A stretch of DNA of 64,000 nucleotides from Nocardioides mangrovicus. Its GTDB lineage: Bacteria; Actinomycetota; Actinomycetes; Propionibacteriales; Nocardioidaceae. Positions 25,012 to 34,467 of the stretch are shown here, one piece after another (the first letter of the stretch is position 1; each line of letters begins with the position of its first letter). Position numbers and translations under genes: made by a program. The notes under the pieces were generated by a model. It was not told where the DNA came from. It worked only from the letters and a program-made list of their open reading frames with translations, and did not search any database. The DNA lies in NCBI RefSeq assembly GCF_003674065.1, contig NZ_RDBE01000005.1, forward strand, positions 1 through 64,000, written 5' to 3'.

Positions 25012-26817
25012 GTGGCGAAGAGGACCCCGAAGCCGGGTCGCACGCTGGCGATCTTCGTCATCGTCGTGGCGGCGCTCTACGGCCTGGTGTTGGTGGGCGG
25101 CCCCTCGCAGAAGGGCGAGTCGCTCTGGCACCCCAAGCTCGGCCTCGACCTGGAAGGCGGCACGCGGATCACGCTGACCGCCACCAAGACGCCCACCGCC
25201 AGCCAGCTCGCGCTGGCCCGCAACATCATCGACCAGCGGGCCAACGGCAGCGGCGTCTCGGAGGCGAGCGTCACCACCCAGGGCGGTCGCAACATCGTGG
25301 TCGAGATCCCGGGCAAGAACTCCACCGACCTGGTCAACACGGTCAAGCGCACCGCCCAGCTGCGGTTCCGGCTGGTGGCCACCGGCTCGCCGCTGGCCGG
25401 TCGTGCGAGCAGCCAGACCACCTCGCCGAGCGCGACCCCGTCGGGCTCGACGTCGGCCAGCCCCTCGGCCGGCTCCTCGGCCAGCCCCTCGGCCGGCCCA
25501 TCGGGCACGGCCAGCCAGCAGGCCTCGCCGAAGGCCAGCACCAGCGGCACCGCCACGCCGAAGGGACGGGTCGCGCCGAAGCTGGACACCACCCCGACAC
25601 CCAGTGCCCAGCCCAGCGGCAAGGCGTCGAAGACGTCGACACCCACGCCCACGGCGACCGCCACACCCACTGCCTCTCCGACCTCCTCGGCCGACGTCGA
25701 CGGCGACAGCCTCGCCGACAAGCTGGCGTGGATGGACAACCCGCCCGCCGCGGAGCAGGCCAAGCTCGCCGCCTACACCTGTCCCGCGAAGGGCAAGTCG
25801 CTGGCGCCGGCCGCCGACGATCCCGACCAGGTGCTCGTCACCTGTGACGGGCAGGGCAACAAGTTCCTGCTGTCCAAGGCGGTCGTCGAGGGAACCTCGC
25901 TCAAGACCGCGTCCTACGGTCAGCCCCAGAACAGCACGAGCTGGGCCGTCGACCTGCGCCTGAAGGGCAGCGCGGTCAAGACCTTCGGGACCATCACCAC
26001 CCAGCTGGCTGGCACTGAAAAGCTCTTCGCGATCGTGCTCGACGGCAAGGTCATCTCCTACGCCACGGTCAGCTCGCCGATCCTCAACGGCCAGCCGCAG
26101 ATCACCGGCAGCTTCACGCAGAAGCAGGCCGCGTCGCTGGCGAACTCGCTCAAGTACGGGGCCCTGCCGCTGCGGTTCGACTCCACCGTCGACCAGGTCG
26201 GGCCCTCGCTGGCCGGCAACCAGCTCTCGGCCGGCATCCTCGCCGGCGTCATCGGTCTGCTGCTGGTGATGGTCTACTGCCTGCTCTACTACCGCGGCCT
26301 GGGCGTGGTGGTCATCGGCTCGCTGCTGGTAGCCGGTGTGGTCACCTACGCCGTGGTGCTGCTGCTGGCCAGGACGGCCGGCTTCACCCTGACCCTGCCC
26401 GGCATCGCCGGGCTGATCGTCGCGGTCGGCATCACCGCCGACTCCTTCATCGTCTACTTCGAGCGCATCCGCGACGAGATGCGCGCGGGCAAGTCGATGC
26501 GGGTCGCCGTCGAGCTCGGCTGGGCGCGGGCGCGGAACACCTGCCTGGCCGCCGACGCCGTCTCGCTGCTGGCCGCCGTGGTGCTCTACATCTTCACCAT
26601 CGGCGTCGTGCGCGGGTTCGCGTTCGCGCTGGGCGTGAGCACGCTGATCGACCTCGCCGTGTTCTTCTGGTTCACCAAGCCGTCGATGACGGCGCTGGCG
26701 CGGGTGCGGTTCTTCAGCTCCGGGCACCGGCTCTCCGGGCTGTCGTCGGAGACCCTCGGCGTCGACGAGGGGCACCACGGCATGCGGCAGAGCAGCACCG
26801 CAGGAGGGAGGGCCTGA
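25012..26817 (+). CDS. secD: protein translocase subunit SecD with low-complexity insert
   Basis: A 601-residue RND-family Sec accessory protein that uses the proton gradient to pull proteins across the membrane. An N-terminal helix (about 10-30) is followed by GLDLEGGTRITL (D1 motif) and the extracytoplasmic P1 domain. Residues about 131-231 are a Ser/Thr/Pro/Ala-rich linker inserted in P1; the domain then resumes (SADVDGDSLADKLAW) and the C-terminal membrane domain follows (about 410-580). The insert contains a 24-bp tandem repeat. Actinobacterial SecD often carries a linker here, but 100 residues is long. It overlaps secF (TGATG). Confidence 0.95.
   Translation: MAKRTPKPGRTLAIFVIVVAALYGLVLVGGPSQKGESLWHPKLGLDLEGGTRITLTATKTPTASQLALARNIIDQRANGSGVSEASVTTQGGRNIVVEIPGKNSTDLVNTVKRTAQLRFRLVATGSPLAGRASSQTTSPSATPSGSTSASPSAGSSASPSAGPSGTASQQASPKASTSGTATPKGRVAPKLDTTPTPSAQPSGKASKTSTPTPTATATPTASPTSSADVDGDSLADKLAWMDNPPAAEQAKLAAYTCPAKGKSLAPAADDPDQVLVTCDGQGNKFLLSKAVVEGTSLKTASYGQPQNSTSWAVDLRLKGSAVKTFGTITTQLAGTEKLFAIVLDGKVISYATVSSPILNGQPQITGSFTQKQAASLANSLKYGALPLRFDSTVDQVGPSLAGNQLSAGILAGVIGLLLVMVYCLLYYRGLGVVVIGSLLVAGVVTYAVVLLLARTAGFTLTLPGIAGLIVAVGITADSFIVYFERIRDEMRAGKSMRVAVELGWARARNTCLAADAVSLLAAVVLYIFTIGVVRGFAFALGVSTLIDLAVFFWFTKPSMTALARVRFFSSGHRLSGLSSETLGVDEGHHGMRQSSTAGGRA
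25453..25496 (+). repeat. 24-bp tandem repeat in the secD linker
   Basis: A 20-bp unit (TCGGCCAGCCCCTCGGCCGG) at 25453-25472 recurs exactly at 25477-25496, giving the peptide repeat SASPSAGS/SASPSAGP. Slippage at such repeats would change linker length by 8 residues without breaking the frame. Confidence 0.8.
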
Positions 26818-28067
26818 TGGGACGCTTCTCGCGGTTGGGCAACGCGCTGTACGAGGGCGACGTCTCGGTCGACTTCGTCGGTCGCAAGTGGCTCTGGTAC
26901 GCCATCTCCGGCGTCATCCTCGTGGCCTGCATCGGCGGCCTGGCGATCAAGGGCCTCGAGCTGGGCATCGAGTTCAAGGGCGGTACGCAGTACACGGTCT
27001 CCTACATTCAGACCGGGCAGAACACCCAGGACGCGGCCGACGAGGTGAAGGCGGCGGTGCAGGGCACGGGCATCGACGCCGCCTCCGAGCCGACCGTGGT
27101 CACCACCGGCGACAAGGCACTGCGCGTCTCGACGAAGAACGCCACGCAGAGCGAGTCCGACCAGATCAAGCAGGTGATCGCTCGCACGGCGGACGTCAGC
27201 GAGTCGCGCGTCTCCGAGCAGGCGGTCGGGCCCAGCTACGGCGAGCAGGTGGCTCAGCAGGCGCTCACCGCGCTGATCGTGTTCCTGGTGCTCGTGGTGC
27301 TGTTCATCTGGGCCTACTTCCGAGAATGGAAGATGTCGGTGGCCGCGCTGGTGGCCCTGGCGCACGACGTGCTCATCACGATCGGCGTCTATGCCCTCTC
27401 GGGCTTCGAGGTCACGCCGGCCACCGTGACCGGACTGCTGACCATCCTGGGCTTCTCGCTCTACGACACCGTCGTGGTGTTCGACAAGGTCCGCGAGAAC
27501 ACCAAGAACCTCAAGTCCAAGCGCACCACCTACGCCGCCGCGGCCAACCTCGCGGTCAACCAGACGCTGGTGCGCTCGATCAACACCTCGATCGTCGCGC
27601 TGCTGCCGGTGGCGGCCATCCTCTACGTCGGCGTCACCACGCTGGGCGCGGGCGACCTGAAGGACCTCGCGCTCTCCCTGTTCGTCGGCATGGCCGCGGG
27701 CACGTACTCCTCGATCTTCGTCGCCACGCCGCTCGTGGTGCAGCTGAAGTCGAACGAGAAGGCCGTGACCGAGGCCGAGCGTCGCGCGAAGGCGCGCCAG
27801 CGCCGCGACGTCGACCGCTACGCCAGCGTCCCGGTGTTCTCCGAGGACATGCCCATCGCCGAGGAGCCCACCGGCGCCGACGACGGACTCTCGACGACGC
27901 AGAGCGTCGAGGAAGAGCCGCTCGCCGCTCCGGCCCGCGTCCGCCGCCCCGAGGCCACCGGCTCGGGCCGCGTCGCCCCCGAGTCGAAGGGACCCGTCAC
28001 CGAGTCGCGCGCCTCGGGGCGTCAGCAGCCGAACCGGCAGCCCCGCTCCAAGCGGGGCCGCAAGTGA
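26817..28067 (+). CDS. secF: protein translocase subunit SecF
   Basis: A 416-residue partner of SecD: first helix near 28-48, GIEFKGGTQYTV motif, periplasmic domain to about 150, then five helices with the SecF signature around GFSLYDTVVVFDKVRENTK. The ~100-residue cytosolic tail is charged and low-complexity, ending in a basic RSKRGRK. ATG overlaps the secD stop, and its stop overlaps the apt start (GTGA). Confidence 0.97.
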   Translation: MGRFSRLGNALYEGDVSVDFVGRKWLWYAISGVILVACIGGLAIKGLELGIEFKGGTQYTVSYIQTGQNTQDAADEVKAAVQGTGIDAASEPTVVTTGDKALRVSTKNATQSESDQIKQVIARTADVSESRVSEQAVGPSYGEQVAQQALTALIVFLVLVVLFIWAYFREWKMSVAALVALAHDVLITIGVYALSGFEVTPATVTGLLTILGFSLYDTVVVFDKVRENTKNLKSKRTTYAAAANLAVNQTLVRSINTSIVALLPVAAILYVGVTTLGAGDLKDLALSLFVGMAAGTYSSIFVATPLVVQLKSNEKAVTEAERRAKARQRRDVDRYASVPVFSEDMPIAEEPTGADDGLSTTQSVEEEPLAAPARVRRPEATGSGRVAPESKGPVTESRASGRQQPNRQPRSKRGRK

Positions 28068-28585
28068 GCGCGAGCGACACGATCACCCGGCTGGTCCGCG
28101 ACATCGCGGACTTCCCCGAGCCGGGGGTGCTGTTCAAGGACATCACGCCGCTCCTGGCCGACGCAGCCGGCTTCGCGGAGGTGGTCGAGGCGCTGGCCGA
28201 GCCCTACCGCGGTCAGGTCGACGTGGTGCTCGGCATCGAGGCGCGTGGCTTCATCCTGGCCGCCCCGGTGGCCCTCGCCCTCGGCGTCGGCTTCGTGCCC
28301 GTGCGCAAGCCCGGCAAGCTGCCGCACGAGACCACCGAGATCTCCTACGACCTCGAGTACGGCTCGGAGACCCTGCAGCTGCACACCGACGCCATCGGCG
28401 CCGGCAGCCGGGTGCTGGTGGTCGACGACGTGCTGGCCACCGGCGGCACCGCGCGGGCTGCGGTCGACCTCGTCGAGCGGGCCGGCGGCACCATCGCCGC
28501 GGTGGCGGTGCTGATGGAGCTCTCGTTCCTGCCCGGGCGCGAGGTGCTCGGCGACGTGCCGCTGCACGTTCTCCACACGTTCTAG
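28064..28585 (+). CDS. apt: adenine phosphoribosyltransferase
   Basis: Salvage enzyme converting adenine and PRPP to AMP, 173 residues. PRPP-binding motif VLVVDDVLATGGTA at 117-130; the adenine-binding hood has GIEARGFILAAPVA. Position between secF and rel is conserved in Actinobacteria. Confidence 0.96.
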   Translation: MSASDTITRLVRDIADFPEPGVLFKDITPLLADAAGFAEVVEALAEPYRGQVDVVLGIEARGFILAAPVALALGVGFVPVRKPGKLPHETTEISYDLEYGSETLQLHTDAIGAGSRVLVVDDVLATGGTARAAVDLVERAGGTIAAVAVLMELSFLPGREVLGDVPLHVLHTF

Positions 28586-28615
28586 ACTGGATAGACCAGC
28601 TACCCAGGAGTGCCG

Positions 28616-31048
28616 ATGGCGCAGCGCGAGCCGCTCGACTCGGCCCAGGTCGAGACGGCCGCGACGCCCACCACGACCGGACCGACGGCACCCTCGCGCG
28701 CGGCAACGCGGGAGCGGGCGACCCGGCCGCAGGAGCGCTCGGTGCAGCAGGCGCCCGAGTCGACCCAGGTCACCCCGCCGGTCACCACGTCGGGCACCAC
28801 GCAAGGTGGCCTCTCGGTGCGGGCCCGGCTGGCCCGGCTGGGTCGCAGCCAGTCGGCCAACCCGGTGCTGGAGCCGTTGTTCCGCGCCGTGCGCGCCAGC
28901 CACCCCAAGGCCGATCTCGCCCTCATCGAGCGGGCGTACCTGACCGCCGAGCGTCACCACGAGGGCCAGCTGCGGCGCAGCGGCGACCCCTACATCACCC
29001 ACCCGCTCGCGGTCACCACCATCCTGGCCGACATCGGCATGACCGAGCCGACGCTGGTGGCCGCGCTGCTGCACGACACCGTCGAGGACACCGACTACAC
29101 CCTGGACCAGCTGCGGGCCGACTTCGGCGAGGAGGTGGCGCTGCTGGTCGACGGCGTCACCAAGCTCGACAAGGTGCGCTACGGCGACTCGGCGCAGTCG
29201 GAGACCATCCGCAAGATGATCGTGGCGATGAGCCGCGACATCCGGGTGCTCGTCATCAAGCTCGCCGACCGGCTGCACAACATGCGCACGCTGCGCTACC
29301 TCAAGCAGGAGACGCAGGAGCGCAAGGCCCGCGAGACCCTGGAGATCTTCGCCCCGCTGGCCCACCGGCTGGGCATGAACACCTTGAAGTGGGAGCTGGA
29401 GGACCTCGCGTTCGCCACCTTGCACCCCAAGATCTACGACGAGATCGTGCGGCTGGTGGCCGAGCGCGCGCCCTCGCGCGACCAGTTCCTCTCCGAGGTG
29501 ATCGGGCGGGTCGAGACCGACCTGAAGGAGGCCAAGGTCAAGGCCAAGGTCACCGGCCGGCCCAAGCACTACTACTCGATCTACCAGAAGATGGTCCACG
29601 GCGGCCGCGAGTTCTCCGACATCTACGACCTGGTCGGCATCCGGATCCTGGTCGACGACGCCGCCACCTGCTACGCGGTGATGGGCATCCTGCACAACCG
29701 CTGGACGCCCATCCAGAACCGCTTCAAGGACTACGTCGCGCTGCCCAAGTTCAACCTGTACCAGTCGCTGCACACCACCGTCATCGGCCCGGAGGGCAAG
29801 CCGGTGGAGATGCAGATCCGGTCGTGGTCGATGCACCGCACCGCCGAGTACGGCGTCGCCGCGCACTGGAAGTACAAGGAGGACTCGCGCAACGGCGTCG
29901 ACACCGACCGCCAGGTCGCCGAGGCCGACATGCCCTGGGTGCGGCAGCTGGTGGAGTTCCAAAACGAGTTCGGCGACGCCGGGGAGTTCCTGGACTCGCT
30001 GCGCTATGAGATCAACGCCGCCCAGGTCTACGTCTTCACCCCGCGCGGCCAGGTGATCCAGCTGCCGGCCGGCGCCACCCCGGTCGACTTCGCCTACGCC
30101 ATCCATACCGAGGTCGGGCACCACACCATCGGCGCCCGGGTCAACGGCCGGCTGGTGCCGCTGGAGTCGACGCTGGAGAACTCCGACGTCGTGGAGGTCT
30201 TCACCTCCAAGTCGCCGCAGGCCGGGCCCAGCCGCGACTGGCTGGGCTTCGTGAAGTCACCGCGGGCGCGCAGCAAGATCCGTCACTGGTTCACCAAGGA
30301 GCGGCGCGAGGAGGCGATCGAGCAGGGGAAAGACCAGATCGCTCGGCTGCTGCGCAAGGAGGGCGTGCCGCTCAAGCGGGTGCTGACCCACGACTCGCTC
30401 ACCCTGGTGGCCCAGGACATGAACCTGGCCGACGTCTCTGCGCTCTACGCGGCGGTGGGGGAGAACAACGTCGGCGCCCAGAGCGTGGTGCGCAAGGTCA
30501 TCGAGCTCTACGGTGGCGCCGCCGGCGTCGAGGAGGACCTGGCCGAGGCCACGCTGCCGCCGCGGATGACCCGAGGCCGCCGCCGCTCGCGCAGCGCCGA
30601 GGACTCCGGCGTCATCGTGCGCAACGTCTCCGACGTCTTGGTCAAGCTCGCGCGCTGCTGCACCCCGGTGCCCGGCGACGACATCATCGGCTTCATCACC
30701 AAGGCCGCCGGCGTCTCGGTGCACCGCGCCGACTGCACCAACGCCGACTCGCTGCGGGCCCAGCCCGAGCGGCTGGTCGAGGTGGAGTGGGCACCCACGG
30801 CGTCCTCGACGTTCCTGGTGCAGATCATGGTCGAGGCCCTCGACCGCGCCCGGCTGCTCTCCGACATCACGATGGCCCTCTCGGACCAGCACGTGAACAT
30901 CCTCTCGGCCTCGCTGACCACCACCCGCGACCGCGTGGCCAAGAGCCGGTTCAGCTTCGAGATGGGCGACACCAAGCACCTCGGCGCCATCTTGAAGCAG
31001 GTACGGGCGGTCGAAGGGGTCTTCGACGCCTACCGGGTGACGCAGTAG
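28616..31048 (+). CDS. rel: bifunctional (p)ppGpp synthetase/hydrolase Rel
   Basis: Stringent-response enzyme of 810 residues. After a low-complexity N-terminus (about 1-75) come the HD hydrolase domain ([14 protein letters not shown] from about 153), the synthetase domain ([13 protein letters not shown] and [13 protein letters not shown], about 310-360), TGS ([20 protein letters not shown] near 475), a helical/CC region with the conserved [10 protein letters not shown], and a C-terminal ACT domain. ATG 28616 is chosen over GTG 28610 because CAGGAG lies 5 nt upstream of the ATG. A TAGACT hexamer at 28583-28588 may give its own promoter. Confidence 0.97.
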   Translation: MAQREPLDSAQVETAATPTTTGPTAPSRAATRERATRPQERSVQQAPESTQVTPPVTTSGTTQGGLSVRARLARLGRSQSANPVLEPLFRAVRASHPKADLALIERAYLTAERHHEGQLRRSGDPYITHPLAVTTILADIGMTEPTLVAALLHDTVEDTDYTLDQLRADFGEEVALLVDGVTKLDKVRYGDSAQSETIRKMIVAMSRDIRVLVIKLADRLHNMRTLRYLKQETQERKARETLEIFAPLAHRLGMNTLKWELEDLAFATLHPKIYDEIVRLVAERAPSRDQFLSEVIGRVETDLKEAKVKAKVTGRPKHYYSIYQKMVHGGREFSDIYDLVGIRILVDDAATCYAVMGILHNRWTPIQNRFKDYVALPKFNLYQSLHTTVIGPEGKPVEMQIRSWSMHRTAEYGVAAHWKYKEDSRNGVDTDRQVAEADMPWVRQLVEFQNEFGDAGEFLDSLRYEINAAQVYVFTPRGQVIQLPAGATPVDFAYAIHTEVGHHTIGARVNGRLVPLESTLENSDVVEVFTSKSPQAGPSRDWLGFVKSPRARSKIRHWFTKERREEAIEQGKDQIARLLRKEGVPLKRVLTHDSLTLVAQDMNLADVSALYAAVGENNVGAQSVVRKVIELYGGAAGVEEDLAEATLPPRMTRGRRRSRSAEDSGVIVRNVSDVLVKLARCCTPVPGDDIIGFITKAAGVSVHRADCTNADSLRAQPERLVEVEWAPTASSTFLVQIMVEALDRARLLSDITMALSDQHVNILSASLTTTRDRVAKSRFSFEMGDTKHLGAILKQVRAVEGVFDAYRVTQ

Positions 31049-31051
31049 GAC

Positions 31052-32389
31052 CTAGCCGAACTCCTGGGCGGTGCGCCGGGCCATCTCCAAGAAGCTCTGC
31101 CGGGACGCCAGGTCGTCCTCGAGGCGCTTGAGCTTGGCGTCGCCCGACGCGCGGGCAGCCTCGACCTGGGCCTCGAGGTCGGCGACCGCCTTCTCCAGCT
31201 TGCCCACCATGTCGTCGGCGCGGGCGGACTTCTCGGGGTCGGAGGACTTCCAGCGGTCGTCCTCGGCCCTGCGGATGGCCTGCTCGACCTGGCGGATGCC
31301 CGCCTCGAGGTCCTTCATCCGGGTGCGGGGCACCTTGCCGGCGGCCTCCCAGCGGTCGGCGAGGTCGCGGAAGGCGGCCTTCGCCTTCTCCAGGTCCTTG
31401 ACGGGAAGAAGCGCCTTGGCCTCGACGAGCAGCGCGTCCTTGACCTCGGCGTTGGCCGCGAACTCGGCGTCCTGGGCGGCGTTCGCCGCGTCCCGAGCGC
31501 CGAAGAAGGAGTCCTGTGCGGCGCGGAACCGCTTCCACAGGGCGTCGTCATCGTCGCGGGCGGCCGGGCCGGCGGCCTTCCAGCGCGTCATCAGGTCGCG
31601 GTACTTGCCCGAGGTGGGTCCCCACTCGGTGCTCTCGGCGAGCGCCTCCGCCTCCGTGATGAGGCGTTCCTTGACGACCTTGGCCGCACCGCGCTTCTCG
31701 TCGAGCTCGGCGAAGTGGGCCTTGCGGCTGCGGGTGTAGGTGGTGCGGGCACTCGAGAAGCGGTGCCACAGCTCGTCGTCGGCGGAGCGCTCAAGGCGGG
31801 GGAGCGCCTTCCACTCCTCCAGCAGGTCGCGCAGCCGGTTGGCGCCGTTGCGCCAGTCGCGCCCACCCGCGATCTTCTCGGCCTCGCCGACGATCTGCGT
31901 CTTGCGCTCACGCGCCTGCTCGGTGCGTCGGGCCCGCTCGGCCTTGCGCTCCTCGCGCTGGGACTCGATCACCTCGGTGAGCGCGTCGAGCCGGCCCACC
32001 AGGGCGGCGAGGTCGCCCACGGCGGCCGCGCCCTCGACCTGCTCGCGGACGGTGCGGACCGAGTCGCGGGCCTCGTCGGGGGAGAGGGAGCCGGCCCGCA
32101 CCCGTCGGTCGAGGAGCTCGACCTCGCCGGCCAGTGCGGCGTAGCGCTGCACGTAGAAGGCGAGTGCCTCGTCGGGGGAGCCGGCGGCGAACTGGCCGAC
32201 CTCGCGCTCCTCGCCGTCGCCGTTGCGGACGAACACGGTGCCGTCGTCGGTGACGCGGCCCCAGCGGGCCGCCTCGGTCTCGTCGACGCCCGGGACGGCA
32301 GGCTCGTCGGCCACCGGCGCCGGTGCGGACGGGGCGGGACGCTTGGGCCGCGCGAGCGCGGCAGGGGTGGGGGGCTTCGGAGTGGCCAT
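31052..32389 (-). CDS. DUF349 coiled-coil protein
   Basis: A 445-residue, Ala/Glu/Lys/Arg-rich protein with repeated DUF349 units (WRNGANRLRDLLEEWKALPR, W-P-G-KYRDLMTRWKAAGP, FRDLADRWEAAGKVPR), each a helical pair. The last ~60 residues are predicted coiled coil. The first ~35 residues are Pro/Ala-rich. DUF349 proteins are common in high-GC Gram-positives and are not well characterised. ATG 32389 is chosen; an upstream ATG at 32401 is possible. It is convergent with rel, the stops only 3 nt apart, and divergent from the MBL gene. Confidence 0.9.
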   Translation of the reverse strand: MATPKPPTPAALARPKRPAPSAPAPVADEPAVPGVDETEAARWGRVTDDGTVFVRNGDGEEREVGQFAAGSPDEALAFYVQRYAALAGEVELLDRRVRAGSLSPDEARDSVRTVREQVEGAAAVGDLAALVGRLDALTEVIESQREERKAERARRTEQARERKTQIVGEAEKIAGGRDWRNGANRLRDLLEEWKALPRLERSADDELWHRFSSARTTYTRSRKAHFAELDEKRGAAKVVKERLITEAEALAESTEWGPTSGKYRDLMTRWKAAGPAARDDDDALWKRFRAAQDSFFGARDAANAAQDAEFAANAEVKDALLVEAKALLPVKDLEKAKAAFRDLADRWEAAGKVPRTRMKDLEAGIRQVEQAIRRAEDDRWKSSDPEKSARADDMVGKLEKAVADLEAQVEAARASGDAKLKRLEDDLASRQSFLEMARRTAQEFG

Positions 32390-32449
32390 GACCTGCCTCA
32401 TCGTAGCCAGTTAGGCTGGCGGCCTGTCGTCGACAACCAGGAGTGGCGC

Positions 32450-33130
32450 GTGCTCATCGCCGGCTTCCCCGCGGGTCCGTGGGGGACCAACTGCTACGTC
32501 GTCGCCACCGCTCCCGGCACCGAGTGCCTCGTCGTCGACCCCGGCAAGGACGCCGCCGGGGGCATCGCGCAGGTCGTCCGCGAGCACCGGCTCAAGCCCG
32601 TCGCGGTGCTGCTGACCCACGGCCACATCGACCACATGTGGTCGGTGACGCCGGTGGCCGGCACCTACGACGCCACCGCGTGGATCCACCCCGACGACCG
32701 GCACCTGCTGGCCGATCCGATGACGGGCATGTCGCCGGAGACCGCGGCCATGCTGCTCGGTGGCGACCACCGGTTCACCGAGCCCGACGACGTCGCCGAG
32801 CTGGCCGACGGTCAGGAGCTGCAGCTCGCCGGTCTCGACCTCGTCGTGGACCACACGCCCGGCCACACTCAGGGCTCGGTCACCTTCCGGACGCCGTACG
32901 AGGAGCCGGGCGTCTCGCAGGTGATGTTCGCCGGCGACCTGCTCTTCGCGGGCTCCATCGGTCGTACCGACCTGCCCGGCGGCGACCACGCCACCATGCT
33001 GCGCACGCTGGCCGCCAAGGTGCTGCCGCTGCCCGACGACGTCGCGGTGCTGCCCGGTCACGGCGAGCAGACCACCATCGGGCGCGAGCGCCTCACCAAC
33101 CCCTTCCTCCAGGACCTCGTTCAGATCTGA
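32450..33130 (+). CDS. metallo-beta-lactamase fold hydrolase (glyoxalase II-like)
   Basis: A 226-residue MBL hydrolase. Metal ligands: THGHIDH (His57, His59, Asp61, His62), the HTPGHTQGS histidine, the FAGDLLF aspartate and a late GHG histidine. Rv2581c occupies the same place before hisS in mycobacteria and is annotated as a glyoxalase II-like protein; hydrolysis of S-lactoyl thiols is possible, but the substrate is unproven. GTG 32450 follows CAGGAG. It overlaps hisS (TGATG). Confidence 0.9.
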   Translation: MLIAGFPAGPWGTNCYVVATAPGTECLVVDPGKDAAGGIAQVVREHRLKPVAVLLTHGHIDHMWSVTPVAGTYDATAWIHPDDRHLLADPMTGMSPETAAMLLGGDHRFTEPDDVAELADGQELQLAGLDLVVDHTPGHTQGSVTFRTPYEEPGVSQVMFAGDLLFAGSIGRTDLPGGDHATMLRTLAAKVLPLPDDVAVLPGHGEQTTIGRERLTNPFLQDLVQI

Positions 33131-34467
33131 TGGCTACCAAGATCACCCCGCTCAGCGGGTTCCCCGAGCTGCTGCCCGCCGAACGGTTCGTCGAGCGCTC
33201 GATCATCGCCTCCCTCTCGCGCAGCTTCGAGCTGCACGGGTTCGCCAACATCGAGACCCGCGTCGTTGAGCCGCTGGACCGGCTGGCCAAGGGCGGCGAG
33301 ATCGACAAGGAGATCTACGTGCTGCGCCGGCTGCAGGCCGACGACGGCGGCAGCGACTCCGGGCTCGGGCTCCACTTCGACCTCACCGTGCCGTTCGCGC
33401 GCTACGTGCTGGAGTTCGGCGGCAAGCTGGAGTTCCCGTTCCGGCGCTACCAGATCCAGCCCGCCTGGCGCGGTGAGCGGCCGCAGGAGGGTCGCTACCG
33501 GCAATTCACCCAGGCCGACATCGACATCGTCGGCGCGGGCGAGCTCGGGGTGCACCACGACGTCGAGGTCGTGCGCGTGATGGTCGAGGCGCTGGGCGCG
33601 CTGCCGTTGCCGCCGCTGGCCTTCCACGTCAACAACCGCAAGCTGATCCAGGGCTTCTACCGCGGCCTCGGCATCCCCGACGTCACGGCCGCGATCCGCG
33701 CCGTCGACAAGCTCGACAAGCAGTCGGCCGACGACGTCGCGGCGCTGCTGGTCTCGACGGCCGGGGCCACGCCCGAGCAGGCGCAGCGGTGCCTGGAGCT
33801 GGCCGGCATCCGCGTCAGCGGCAGCGCCGAGCTGCGCGAGCAGGTCGCGGCACTCGGCATCGCCGACGACCTGCTCGAGGAGGGACTGGCCGAGCTGGCC
33901 GCCGTGCTCGACGGCTGCGCCGACGTCGTCGACGACCACGTGGGCGTCGAGGCCGACCTGCGCATCGCCCGCGGCCTGGACTACTACACCGGCACGGTGC
34001 TGGAGATCTTCATGGCCGGCTACGAGCGGCTCAAGTCGGTGGGCGGCGGTGGTCGCTACGACGCCCTAGCCAGCGACGGCAAGACGACCTACCCCGGCGT
34101 CGGCGTCTCCTTCGGCGTCTCGCGCACCCTGGTCCCGCTGCTGGCCGACGGCGTCCTCGCCGCCGACCGCGCCGTACCCAGCGCCGTGCTGGTGGCGCTG
34201 GCCGACGAGGAGTCCCGCGGCGCCAGCAACGCACTGGCCTCCCGGCTGCGCCGGCGCGGCATCGCCTGCGAGGTGGCGGCGTCGGCGGCGAAGTTCGGCC
34301 GGCAGATCCGCTACGCCGAGCGTCGCGGCATCCCCTTCGTGCTCTTCCCGGGCGAGCAGCCCGAGATCAAGGACATCCGCTCCGGTGATCAGGTGCCGAT
34401 CGACCCCGAGGCCTGGACACCCCCCGACACCGACCTGACCCCCAACGTTGTGAGGAACCTCCCGTGA
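33130..34467 (+). CDS. hisS: histidyl-tRNA synthetase
   Basis: Class II synthetase, 445 residues. Motif 2 around [19 protein letters not shown], HisA motif [15 protein letters not shown] and VGGGGRYD, with the C-terminal anticodon-binding domain (about 350-445). ATG 33130 overlaps the preceding stop, and its stop overlaps the aspS GTG. Confidence 0.97.
   Translation: MATKITPLSGFPELLPAERFVERSIIASLSRSFELHGFANIETRVVEPLDRLAKGGEIDKEIYVLRRLQADDGGSDSGLGLHFDLTVPFARYVLEFGGKLEFPFRRYQIQPAWRGERPQEGRYRQFTQADIDIVGAGELGVHHDVEVVRVMVEALGALPLPPLAFHVNNRKLIQGFYRGLGIPDVTAAIRAVDKLDKQSADDVAALLVSTAGATPEQAQRCLELAGIRVSGSAELREQVAALGIADDLLEEGLAELAAVLDGCADVVDDHVGVEADLRIARGLDYYTGTVLEIFMAGYERLKSVGGGGRYDALASDGKTTYPGVGVSFGVSRTLVPLLADGVLAADRAVPSAVLVALADEESRGASNALASRLRRRGIACEVAASAAKFGRQIRYAERRGIPFVLFPGEQPEIKDIRSGDQVPIDPEAWTPPDTDLTPNVVRNLP

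Noticed and set aside
25453-25496. CRISPR-like repeat
   Set aside because: Two adjoining 20-bp copies with 4-nt spacing inside a Ser/Pro-rich coding region; this is a coding tandem repeat.
31046-31054. Terminator between rel and the DUF349 gene
   Set aside because: The two stops are 3 nt apart and no stem of useful length can be drawn in the surrounding 60 bp.
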